From: Dryas octopetala
Taxonomy: Eukaryota > Streptophyta > Magnoliopsida > Rosales > Rosaceae
NCBI GenBank assembly: GCA_963921425.1
Contig: OY992833.1
Span: forward strand, 25,654,698-25,718,697
DNA: 64,000 bases
Direction: 5' to 3'
Each line of letters opens with the position of its first letter. Position 1 is the stretch's first letter. The translations under genes and the position numbers were made by a program. The notes beneath the pieces are model-generated. The model had not been told where the DNA came from. It made no database searches and saw only the letters and a list, made by a program, of their open reading frames with translations. This document shows positions 37,711-48,828 of this stretch, one piece after another.

Positions 37711-38210
37711 TAGGCTTATTCACGTTATTGTCTATATAAAATACACTTTTTTTCACTCTGTCTTCTGAAATTTAAATTCTCTTAACTTGCTATCTGAATT
37801 TTAACCAGTTATTACAAAAGATCATATGTTATCAATTCTGTCAATTTTTTCGTTAAAAAAGCTCATGTGGCACATATATAGTATGAGTGAGACACTTTTC
37901 TAGTTATGTAAGATCCATATAGACACAAAAAATTATAAAAAATTGACATCGATCTTATTATTTTTTAGTTTAAAAATTTTTTTTTATTTTTTTTTTGTCT
38001 ATATAGATCTTACATAATTAAAAAAGAGTCTCACTCATGCCATATAGGTGTCACGTCAATTATTTTAATAAAAAAATTGACAAAGTTGATGGCATACGAT
38101 TTTTTGTAACAACTATGTAAAATTCAGGTAACAATTTAAGAAAATTTAAATTGCAGTAAGTAAAGTGAAAAAAAATATATCTTATAAAAAATAATAGTGT
38201 AAATAAGCTA
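37711..38210. mobile_element. 500-bp MITE with long, diverged inverted arms
   Basis: The ends are TAGGCTTATTCACGTTATTG and its inverted counterpart ATAATAGTGTAAATAAGCTA. The arms continue inward with CACTTTTTTTCACT, AAATTTAAATT, TGAATTTTA, GTTATTACAAAAGATC/GTTGTTACAAAAAATC, ATGAGTGAGAC and TTATGTAAGAT, about 230 bp each around a poly-A/T centre near 37980. Both flanks hold TAATT, but I cannot fix a clean TSD. No coding capacity. Confidence 0.75.
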
Positions 38211-38687
38211 TTAATTTATGTAGTTTTATTCGCTAAAGGATACTCTAGTTTTAGTTCGGGTCCTTATGGACAATCATGATCTTATCTTTTTGCTATTGAT
38301 AATTGTACCTCTTTGGAAAAAGACGAAGATGAACAAATCTTTAAATACTAAAATATTTTTTAAAAATAAAAAATATTCAAACACAAAGTGAGAGCCAGTC
38401 ACATTCATGTAAAAAAAAGTTTGTGACAAGACATTAGAAGACAAAAATGAACTTAATTCAAGATTCTCAAAGATTAACCCCGTCCGACCCAAAAAAAAAA
38501 AATCCTTAACCCGAATTCATGAAAGATCCTTACATGAATATTATTATTATAAGCGGAGAAGCTAAGAATAATCAGTGGGCTATAGCCGGCTAGGAAACTG
38601 TAATCAATTATAAAAATAATATAATATAATAAAAGAGCTTCTAAAATTCAATAGCGAAATAATTAATAACAATGTAATCATCAATTG

Positions 38688-39095
38688 GCTTGCTTGAGCC
38701 ATTTCTTTCAGCAGATAAGATAATGAAAAGAAGTCAGTTCACCCAAGAATTTTCAAATTGCGGTTCAATCAAAATCGGCTTTCTTGAGCCATTTTTTTTT
38801 TTTAGCAGATGAGAATCATGAGATAATGACAAGAAGAATGTTACTGTTCACCCATGAATTTTTAAATTGCGGTTCAACCAAAATTAGCTTCCTTGAGCCA
38901 TTTCTTTCAGAGAATGAGATAATGAAAAGAAGTGTACTACTGTTCACCAATGAATTTTCAAATTGCGGTTCAACTAAACACGGGCTAACGATGACTATGG
39001 TTTAAAGCATAAAGCATCAGATGGTACCACTTTTCTAGTTTGCATATACTAACTTTATTATGTAGTTAATCACACAAATATTCATGTGGTAATAA
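38688..39095 (+). repeat. Three tandem coding-like units of about 100 bp plus unique tail
   Basis: Units start near 38688, 38777 and 38886. Each has a variant of CTTCCTTGAGCCATTTCTTT, then GATAATGAAAAGAAGTG, then GAATTTTCAAATTGCGGTTC. In one frame units encode variants of FLEPFLSENEIMKRS, then LLFTNEFSNCGSTK. Unit 2 carries a poly-T interruption. The last unit continues into HGLTMTMV and a stop, then a non-repeated tail to about 39095 that is also shared with the copy at 41367. I do not recognise the peptide. It may be a captured or decayed exon. Confidence 0.75.
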
Positions 39096-39532
39096 ATTAT
39101 AGGATCAATTACAAATAAATTAATAAAATTTTTCTTAATTTATGCAATAAGAGCCCCAATTGACATGATCACTCAAGTGTTGTACTCTTACCCAAAGCCT
39201 CGGTGCAAAAAACTTTCTTGATAAATCAAATCAATAAAAAGAGATTTGAAAGAATTACAGTGTCTAGAATAAAATATGTGTGTGTGGGTGTTTTTATTTT
39301 TATTTTTTTATAAAGAAACATATGCACTTACCTTTTCAACAGTGGCGATCAACTCCTGCACAGTCCCAATATCTATTTAACGTACTTCCCAACACAATGT
39401 AAGTTGTTTGCACAGAAGTGACAGAACTTTGAAGCCCAGGTTGGGAGGGAAGAGAGTGAGGCGTGGATGACAACAAAAGATCCATAGAGAGAGTGTGGAA
39501 ACTGCCAGAATAGAATAGTGGGGTTCTTATAT

Positions 39533-40155
39533 GGAAAAATTTACAAATATGACACATATTTTGATAACTGTTTTATTTCAGGACATTAAATTTGATTCGT
39601 GTTAATGAATGACACATATTTTTATTTTGTGTCAATTAAGAATACTGTTTTATCTCAACTTTGGCTCGACATTAGACCCATCAAAACTTTACTAAATTTA
39701 GCAAACTTATACTTGGTTTAAAACTATGCATCTCCTCTTTACAACCATATAAAGATCACTTAAATCGAACATCTACAACTCCAGATAATTGGCCCAAAAG
39801 TAGGGTACCCGAAACTGCCCAATCGGACCTCTGAAAAAAAAATTTGAAAAATCAAACAATTTCAAGGTTACCCTACTTTAGAGCCGATTATCTGGAGTTG
39901 TAGAGATCCAATTTGGGTAATTTTTATATGGTTGTAAAGAGGAGATGCATATCTTTAAACCCAGTATAATTTTTCTGAGTTTGGTAGAGTTTTGATGGGT
40001 TCAACGTCGGGCCAAAGTTGAGATAAAAACTGAAAAAAACATGGTCCTTAATTAACACAAAATGAAAGAATGTGTCATTCATTAACACAAAGCAAAATTA
40101 ATGTCCTGAAATGAAACAACCATCAAAGTATGTGTCATATTTGTAAATTTTTCCC
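39533..40155. mobile_element. 623-bp Mutator-type MITE with perfect 9-bp TSD
   Basis: Flanked by TTCTTATAT at 39524-39532 and 40156-40164. The inverted ends are GGAAAAATTTACAAATATGA and, at the right, TCATATTTGTAAATTTTTCCC. The arms run about 300 bp inward, with GACACATATTTTG, CAGGACATTAA, GTGTTAATGAATGACACAT, CTCAACTTTGGC, CTCCTCTTTACAACCATATA and CTACAACTCCAGATAAT, each mirrored on the other side. Long inverted ends plus a 9-bp duplication fit a non-autonomous Mutator-like element. No transposase sequence. Confidence 0.92.
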
Positions 40156-40164
40156 TTCTTATAT

Positions 40165-40724
40165 ATAACTTGATCTGTTATATTTTTAATTTTGTTTAAT
40201 CCTTTCAAATTTACTGTTTTACCCTATCTTTATTTTATACCATTTTCTTGTAATTTTTTTAGAGGGCTGTTATTTTTTATCTTATTTAAAAAATAGACGG
40301 CTTTGATTATTGAATTACATTGGGGAGTAGGTCTCATAAACCATACATCATTATATTTAAATTAAAGTATAACTCAATGGAATGAGCCTCTATACATATA
40401 TATATTAATAGATATATATATATATATCTATTAATCTATGCGGATATGGGTCACTAATTAATTAAGTGCTTTAGTTTAATTTCTTTTGGTACTAGCTATG
40501 TGCTTCACACTGTGTTTGGATGTGAAACTTTTAGTTGGAATTTAGTAATATACGAGATTTTGAAAATCCAAATTCAATAAGTACCTTGTTTGGCAAATTA
40601 GAAATGAAATTATATCAATTCCACAGATTTTAAAACTAACTTTGAAGGAGTTCAAATTCTTTGTTTAAATGATGCCTAAACAGGCGTTTTTTTTTAAAAT
40701 TCTTTGTTTGAGTGAAAGAGGGAT

Positions 40725-40756
<32 letters not shown>

Positions 40757-41366
40757 TCGCCTCTCTCTTTCTCAACACAATTTTTCAGCTGTGCTACTCC
40801 ATGGAGATGGAGGACCAGTGGTCCAGTATGAATTGTATCTTGAAGCTTCTTTGTACTTGCTTTTCGATCAATATGTTGGTGAGATAGAATAAATTGATTT
40901 TTCAATCAACTTATGTTGCTAAAGACCTTGAAGCAGAGATTTTCCTTCATCAAGGCATGTGTTCTATATATTTACTAGCCTCTCCACCTTGAAACGGCTC
41001 TTTTTATTGCACAAATATTGATATTTTAGTAAACGTAATTTGTTTAATATAAAATTACAGTAAATTAAAAAAAAAAACCAAGGTTGGACATTCATTCATG
41101 AGTTGATAGGTCTATGAAGAGAACACATATAAAACAAAAACATACCAAATCGAAAAAAACTTGTCCAAATTGACAACTAACTCAGTCCTTTACTCTTTTA
41201 CAAATGCTCATAAAAGAGTTTGGGAGTTTTATATAGGAAAAATAAAACTCAACTAAACTGGTAAACAGAAATCTACTATGATTAGTAAACGTAAATTCAA
41301 TAATACAAATGCAAACAGAGACTCGAGTCCTAAACATAATAGAAAATAGAAAATTTCAAGACAAAT
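40165..41366. other. Spacer between MITE and repeat copy
   Basis: AT-rich DNA with a palindromic (TA)n-bearing stretch near 40393-40435 (ATATATTAATAGATATAT and its mirror) and a (CT)n run near 40727-40757. Open frames here arise from the CT run. No gene supported. Confidence 0.35.
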
Positions 41367-41625
41367 GGCTTCCTTGAGCCATTTCTTTTAGCGGATGAAA
41401 TAATGAAAAGAAGTGTGTTCCTGTTCACCCATGAATTTTCAAATTGCGGTTCAACGAAACACGGGCTGACGATGGCTATGGTTTAAAGCATAAAGCATCA
41501 TATTGTACCACTGTTCTGGCTAAAGCATAATTCAAAGCCATTCCCAGTGTATATTCTATCTAGCATCTACTAACTTTATTATGTAGTTGATCACACAAAT
41601 ATTCATGTGGTAATAAAATCTATTT
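41367..41625 (+). repeat. Fourth, dispersed copy of the 38.7-kb repeat with its tail
   Basis: Starts GGCTTCCTTGAGCCATTTCT and ends with ATTCATGTGGTAATAAAATC, parallel to the last unit and tail at 38886-39095. It encodes variants of FLEPFLLADEIMKRS and FLFTHEFSNCGSTK, then HGLTMAMV and a stop at the same place. Relative to the first locus it has about 50 extra bases near 41520-41570. The two loci lie 2.5 kb apart in the same orientation, with a Mutator-type MITE between them. Confidence 0.8.
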
Positions 41626-41948
41626 AGCACATGATAATCAAAACGATTTCTCGCGCCAAAAGCCACAGTATCCTTGCATGGACTCATCTACTCAATCATT
41701 CAGATAAAAAGGGAGGAAGAAAGAAATGGAAACACCTTAAACCTTAGTTGATAAAATGCAAGTGTAAGGGCAAGAGCTTTGCCCAGTGGCACATTAGACA
41801 TCTAAGAGATCCTGGTTGTCATACTTTATGACATGTTTTCTAACTATATATGGTCACGAATAAAGTTTTTACTTCTTGAAATTCCATCAATTATAACTGG
41901 AAACAATGGATCAAAAGGCAGTCTAGTAGGCGGCAAATGCGAAAATTT

Positions 41949-44900
41949 TCAAATGGCTTGAGATTTCTGGCGCTTCAAGTACTGAAGAATGGGCTCCCTG
42001 ACCTGCAGAAAAGAAAAAATGCCATATTGTATTAGAAACATGGCATTTTCACTAGAAGCCCTTGTGCCAGTGATGAACCAAAAAATAGCCATTCTATGCT
42101 GAGGAGTTTGAACCATACCGTGCTTGTTTTCCTGTTACGCTTGTCTTGGGAGGACCTGCTGCAAATCAGTCTCTCCCCCTCATCACAGAAATTTGTGTTG
42201 CCATTTGCTCTGTTATTCTCATTCCCTGGCACATAACTCTCTCTTGAAGCTGCTGGCTGCAAATTTCCAGAGAAAAGTAAGATAAGCAGCTCAGACGCAA
42301 GAGGGAACTATCAAACTAACATGAATTGAAAGGGTAGAAAAGCTCCATTTCAAGACTCACCTCAGCCCTGCTTGTGGGAGTGTTTGCATGCTCCTTTGTC
42401 TTTGAAATAGTCTGCTCACTCCTGAATGAACCATTTGGTTGTTCATTAGATCTTATTCTCATTCGTGTCAGGTCTGATCCGATGGAGTGGAGGACACCGC
42501 ATGTGGATGTGTCCCTGTGGTTGCTTCCTGATAGCAAAAGCATTTTGTAGGTATAAGTGCTAATACAAAGAAACAGGAAGTCCCTAGAGGCTTAAACTCA
42601 TTTTTATGTATCGAAAAAGCTTATGCTCTTTTACCCATTGCATGGAGGCCTAGATGATTTGACTTGTTCTGTGGTTCAATATTGTCCACATCCTGTTCAA
42701 TATTGGAAAAATGTCAGGGAAACATATAGAATATAATTGAAAAAGATGTAGAGACATGTTTACAGATATACCATTGCATCATAGTTCAAAGCTTTCTTGA
42801 CTTCAATCAGCTTTTTCTCGTTGAGAGCAGAATGGATCACACGCTTTCCTGGTTTTAAAAATAAATGACAAGAGTAAATTGTACAGGATTTAGTCCTGCA
42901 TAAGCATGCTAAGTACAAAGCCTTTTAACTGGCTGCAACTGCACAAACCTAGCCTTCGACTGCCTTTGGTTTCAAGAAAACCATCTTGTGCCATTTTTCC
43001 AATCATCTTGCGCACAGTATTCTGATTTGCTTCTCCTCCAAGCTTGTTCTGAAGCTTTGCAACTGTCACATACTGCATCGGAAGAGCGTGATACAGGGCC
43101 TGAGATAGAAAAATGAAATCACATAAGATTAAAATGTACAACAGAAACCTGGTAACAAATTGATTAAACTCAAAACAATATGAGTCATACCCAACAAAAA
43201 GCCTGTATTTGACAAGCTAATAGAACTATATTACTATCATCATTTGACATAGAGTGCACAATCTTGTTCTTAAGACCACAGAAAGGTCGTCGGGCAATAC
43301 AGTAATTTGATGAATTAGTAGTAGATTTCGAAATCATAGTATTTTAAGGATATAGTAATTAAGAAGAGTTGGGGACTCCACATACAAAAAAACATGTAAA
43401 CAAAGGAATTGAAATCACCTTCATGTACAGGTGATCATAAACCTTTGGAGTTTTTTCACCAACTGGGACTATTTGACCATCCACTTCCTCTTTCACCATA
43501 ATGAACTCATAATCAGATTTCTGCATTGTGAAATTGTCAGGAGGAAAAAGCAGTTGACTCAAAAGAAAGAAAATATGGACACAAAAACTTGAAAAAATAA
43601 AGCAACCTTCTGCCTGTTGATAGTGTAAGTGTCCCCTCCAGTTTTTGATAGAACACCATCCTTAACAAGCTTGTCCATAATTTCTGTAATCCAGCCAAAT
43701 TAATTTGAAAGTAACTAATTTTGTAAATCTCCTTAAATATGTGAAAACAAAGCAGCAGCTCTGAGTGTATTCTTCAGTTTACCTTCAGTCAAAACCTGCA
43801 TATAATCATGCAGAGAGAGTCAATGGGCTATATATTAAGAATAATACTAATACAATAAAGAACATGTGAAAGTAAAACTTGTTCCATGTAGCCAACTGTA
43901 TCAACAGTCATTATTTCGTACAGTTTTTCCAGTAGAGAATTGAGCAGTTGAAATCCTTACCACTGAGATGTCTGGGAAATTTGAGAGAACATCAGTAAGT
44001 TCAACAGTGTCAAGGTGGCAGCTACTGATCCAGTCCTTCATCCTGGACAATTGTTGTTCATCTTCCACAGAATCCTGAGTATCATCTGCACAGCACACAA
44101 CAGGTCCTTAGCCTAATACAGCTATGCAGGAAAATCACAAAAGAATTAAAACCAAATGTACCAAAAGCTTTAGGAAATAAAGCTAAAGAAATAGCTCATC
44201 AGTCAGCTCATTTTTCATGCTCAAACTTGTTAGTGCTAACTTAGACGTGAATTTCTTTTATTACCTTCATCAACCATGCTGTTATCTTCCTGCGGTATGC
44301 TGTTATCTTCCTGTGGTTGTTGCTTATCTATCAAGAGAACCATTATTACTTACACCAATAACTCAGACAAAAAGCTATCAGCAAGTGGGAATTATAGTAC
44401 AAAGCTATACGATACAAAAGATCCACAATTCTTACCAACAGGCGCAACTATATATTGATCCTCTTGCGATTGGTTGACCTGGAAGTAGTAACAAAACATA
44501 TCATGTTTATTGTGTACATTATTTTCTGAAGAAAATATTGAAATCAGGCGGCACCACCAAGCTGAGTTGTAAAGAAGATTCAACATTGAATTAATAACTC
44601 CAGTTTACCTCACTGTCAGATTCAGAATACTCATCCCTTTGCATGGAATCAGCTCCTAAGCTCACTTCATCATCTTGAATATCATCATTTTCATCCTCAC
44701 AAGGATCAAGCACACTCTTGACCTGTATAAATAAGGAGTAATACCAAACTTAATCTGCCATATATGAGTCACAAATTTGTATATCTAGCCATTCCAAAAA
44801 AAATCCCCATTCCTTACCTTGAGAGCTAATACAAGATGCTTGCTGTTTACATTCCCAACCTCCATTCTCAAAGGGTTTTTGGTCCATGTATTACGAGCTT

Positions 44901-46837
44901 CTTCTTCTGTGCAGCCTCTGAAGAATGGAGGCTCATAATCTGCTGGCTGCAATGTCACATAACTGTGTCACCTTTTGGCAAACAGTGCACATTTAAGAAA
45001 TAGAGAAGGAATAGCAATCAACCGCATATGAAATTGAATTATGAGAAAGCAATTTAAAAGTCTGTACCGTCACATCATCATAGTATAGGAGTTTCATCAG
45101 TATGGTGCGCTGAAACAGAAACAAAATCAAACAGCTTAAAGTTGATACAAAGTCTTCTAGAACATTGCATAATGGCTAAAATTACTCACAATATTGTGCA
45201 AGAATAAAAGCAATTGTAGATTACCTCTTCAGGCATCTTATCCAGAGTTCTCATCAGTTGAACCAGTGTGCGGACCATTTTACAAGCAGAACTCCTGGAC
45301 ATTAACACACAGATTCAGAAAAAGGGATCCAAACAAGAACAAGATGAGAATGAAATCTGGAATGAGTTTCGATCACAGTTACCTCATCTGGTTGGGAGTA
45401 ATTTCTGCTGTGGAGTTACACTTGAATGTTCCACCCTGTTTCTTGTTCCCAGAGCGACTGATATTCATTGAAACCTCCTGGCTTTCTGAATTTGAATAAC
45501 TGAAAGAAACTGCAGGTAAGGATTGATTCCAACAAATCAGTTCTCTGAAAATGCCGCTAAAGAAAAATTATAGACACAAAAAATTCACACTCTAAATTCA
45601 ACCAGCATGGAATGGTAAGAATAGACCATGGCAGCAATAGACAATGTTCCACTATGCCGATTACAGTTTATGACGTTTCAGATTCAATTAATCAGATTTT
45701 AACGAATGATTTAAATGATGAATTTTCGTTAAGCCTTACATGTGTATTCCTCAATCATTGGTCCTTCAACTGTTTCGCACACACAGAACAAAAGCGTTTT
45801 CAGGTACTTCTTCTGCAACGCATCGTATACACCTAGAAATATTTTGAAAAAAAAAAAAAAGAAACATAAGATTTCATAGCCAAACAGAAAAATCACAACT
45901 CAAAGCTTGTTTAAATAATAATAATCTGTGCACTCGACGATCCGTACCTTTCTCCATCCAATCAATAAGTCTGCGAGACTCTGCATCCATTGGCATGAGC
46001 TTTTTGATCTTCATCTCTGACAAAGATGACAAAATTTCACAACAAAATCAACAACCGACATTTAAAATTCTGGCAAAAATTTCAAAAAATTGTGATTATT
46101 AGATAAAAAATTACCTAAAGCTGGAACAGACTTATCATTGAAATACTTCTCCGGAAAAAGGCCTCTGATGTAACTGATATTGAATATAGCAATGCGAAGC
46201 AGATTCCTCGTCTGAGCTCAGAGCAAATAAAATACAATAATCAGAGTCAATTCAGTATTGAGAATTTCGTTATCACAATCGTAGAAATTTTAGAACCTAG
46301 CAATATGATTGAGATTATATGAATCTCAACGTCTCCTGAATCAAAATTTACTTATGCTACAGAATAAGACTATATATGTTTAAATCCACGGAAAAGAACA
46401 ATAAGCTTCAGGTCCATTCACGAATCATCAATTATTCGTCGAAGTTTTATTCGATCCATTTAGCACAAATGCATCAACAGCTAATCGCCAAACTATGGAG
46501 GAGCGATTTAACAGAAAAATTTTCAAAAACTCGCATCAAATTTCAGCGAGAGAGATTAAATCAAAGGTAAATGGAAAATTTAATGGAAAACGTATCAGAT
46601 TTACACAAATGAAACAACAACTTCGATTTCAATCACTGCGATTTATGAGCGATCGTTGATTACCAGAAGAAGCGAGTCCTGCTCCGTGATCTCAGCTTCC
46701 TTCACTTTCTGTGCGACAACCTGAGGAAAGCGATCAAGTCGCAGAGAGATTAACAGTGATTTTAACAGCCAGTATGAGCAGATTGACGAAGGATAAAGAA
46801 GAAAGGTATTGCTCAGAGAGCTTTCTCAGCTCACCAT
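41949..46837 (-). CDS. ASY1: Meiotic HORMA-domain axis protein ASY1
   Basis: Plant homologue of yeast Hop1, a chromosome-axis protein needed for synapsis and crossover formation in meiosis. Twenty-two coding exons join in phase to 622 residues: 46835-46837, 46664-46720, 46115-46211, 45948-46016, 45740-45832, 45383-45509, 45225-45294, 45068-45109, 44818-44946, 44609-44722, 44436-44478, 44265-44327, 43961-44085, 43783-43795, 43607-43683, 43419-43520, 42949-43099, 42772-42848, 42635-42692, 42361-42527, 42119-42256 and 41949-42002. The HORMA domain spans about residues 10-230 ([43 protein letters not shown]). An acidic linker follows, then a winged-helix/SWIRM-like region about 340-460 ([20 protein letters not shown]). 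The C-terminus [16 protein letters not shown] is conserved and likely the closure motif bound by HORMA. The first coding exon is the ATG alone and one exon is 13 bp. Length is close to the roughly 600 residues of Arabidopsis ASY1 (At1g67370). Confidence 0.97.
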
Positions 46838-47928
46838 TGTTTCAGCGTTCTCAGAGCAAAATGAGAATCGAAGCGAGAGAGTGAGAGCTCTGCGTTTGCT
46901 TAAGAGCTTGCTTTTGCTTCACGAAAATTTGAAATAAAACAAATGAGTGAGTGGCGGGAGGTGACACTGACATTTAAAGGTTTATTCGCTATAATTTTTA
47001 ATTGAGATTTGAGCATGCGAAATGCGTTGAGATTAGAGAGAGTCGGTTGCTGTCCAAAACGGAAATCGGAGGTGTGACAGTTAGTTACGGCGTTACTGGT
47101 TTGTAGTCCACGGCACGGAGGTCATGCTTGTAGTAGTGGTCCCAATCCCAACGGTACCACCTGCTTAGTTGGCTCCGAATCACAGATCGATCAATTGCAA
47201 CTTAACAAAGGCCACATTTATTTTCCTTTTGTTTTTTGGATTGATTTTTAATGAAACAAATAGATCAATTTAAATGAAAATAGTTTGTGTTGCATTTTAT
47301 AGTATGTAAAACAGTAAAAGGAAATTTTTTTTACTTTACTTATTAAAGCTAAGTTCAAAGAAGCAAAAACTATAAGTTGACCTGGAGTTTTTTTTTTTTT
47401 TTTTTTTTGACAAGTAAAGCTAAATGTGTTTCATTTTTCCCAAAATTCTAAATTCATTGTTTAGTCAATTTTGGATTAACCAATCTTTGCTCAACAAGTA
47501 TAGAATTTAAATTGTAGTATTAGCAGCAAGTCTGTTCAATATCCAAATCAAAATAACTCAGCCAATCCAATCAATTTTATTCTTTTTTTCTTAACTGAAT
47601 TATATTATTTGTGAAATTTAGAAAACCAACCTAATTTATCATTGTACATATTCGAGGTATATATTTTGTTATTAAATGATATTAAGAAAGGGGAAATTCA
47701 AGCTCCCAATCGCTCCACTATTTATGTTAAGCTCCTTCTCTTGAAGGAGCCAAGCATTGTTCAGACATAAAGAAACACCACTTCTTGTGCGAAACTAAAC
47801 TTAACATCTTATTATTTGGTAAATTATGGTAATTACAGTACTTTCTTTTGACATACAAATACCATTACAATGTTTTTGATAACCTGGAACACCATTTAGC
47901 TTATATCTGACTAGTCCAAGCTCTTTAT
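46838..47928 (-). promoter_or_regulatory. Leader, promoter region of ASY1 and spacer
   Basis: The first 100-200 bases upstream of the ATG are purine/pyrimidine-mixed leader sequence with TTTGAAATAAAAC near 46929 (plus strand). Beyond about 47200 it is AT-rich spacer with a T-run of about 20 near 47391-47408. No other gene seen. Confidence 0.35.
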
Positions 47929-48314
47929 TCACTCATTACATTCTACTGAGTAGAGATCACCTTCTCTGTGGGTGCAAATCACACAATCCGATTTCGGGTA
48001 CGAGACGCAGGTCAGCAAATACCCTTTTTCCACCCTGCATTTTCAGCCGACTCAATAATGTAAACATTGTCGGGGGCATAGAACTCATTCTCCTCCCCAT
48101 TTGGTCCAATCAGTTTCACTCTATAAATTGCCATTGCAGATGCTTTGAAACAGCAAGACGACCTCAATCCAAATGATTTGGAAATGCTCCTCACAGAACC
48201 AAACAAACAAGAGTTCTTAATAGAGGTTGAGGATCTACTTGGCCTTGCAGCCTTGAATGAACGTAATTTCAGAAGTCTCACAGTTGATACGTTCTCAGTA
48301 GTCATTTGACACAT
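47929..48314 (-). pseudogene. Plastid ferredoxin gene with internal deletion and frameshift
   Basis: The 5' part (start at 48314, or more likely the second Met at 48302) encodes a Ser/Arg-rich transit peptide followed by YRVKLIGPNGEENEFYAP and [10 protein letters not shown], the first half of a [2Fe-2S] plant ferredoxin resembling the FD3 (non-photosynthetic) type. Directly after AENAG the reading frame gives WKKGIC and a stop at 48012-48014. In the next frame the same DNA reads [19 protein letters not shown] and continues to a stop at 47929-47931, which is the normal ferredoxin C-terminus. The segment between, with the CxxxxCxxC loop holding three of the four cluster cysteines, is missing at a junction near 48031-48036. 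Only the fourth cysteine (LTCVSYP) remains. Either product cannot bind the cluster. An assembly gap is the main alternative. Confidence 0.88.
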
Positions 48315-48828
48315 TTTATAGGTAATAGAAGGGAGAGGAAGTTTGGCTCTCTAGTAACAGTTAACAAGGAGTACTACAATAAGATGCTGATGCAAAGGAG
48401 ACTGAAAATGATAAGATAAAATTTGCTGTGATCGCATGGCATTGCCACCAAAGTACAAGGAGTATGGATATGCTTTCCCCTTTTCTACATTTTCAGTGCC
48501 TCTTCTATCTTCAGAGATAACAAGTTTTTCCATTATTTTGGCACTATAAGATTTATTCAACAAACGACAATCTTTTGCCTACATAAAACAATATATATAA
48601 GCTTTAAACTATAAGGAATCTTATTCCTAAGCTAATTATCTGTCAACAGTTTATGCGTCTTCCTTGTATTTGACCCATGGTTACACACCCAGATCATATC
48701 TCTGTCTTTCTCAATGAAGGCATATATAACTTCACAACAAACAGAACAGAATTCCCAGAAGCAATAATTTAAAATTACAACACCAGAGGAGATTTCAAGC
48801 TCTAAAACTGGTCATTCACATTGAAGGC
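48315..48828. other. Spacer; ferredoxin leader and 3' UTR of the phosphatase gene
   Basis: Between two minus-strand genes. The right end probably holds the 3' UTR of the phosphatase gene that ends at 48829, and the left end the old leader of the ferredoxin remnant. A 70-codon minus-strand frame at 48351-48563 has no recognisable domain. Confidence 0.35.

Noticed and set aside
37373..37756. 127-codon minus-strand open frame upstream of the lipid-droplet gene
   Set aside because: Runs into an inverted-repeat transposon and shows no domain.
47929..48314. Ferredoxin gene simply interrupted by an intron
   Set aside because: An intron would add sequence between the halves. Here protein-coding sequence is missing and the halves abut, so deletion or an assembly gap is the better reading.
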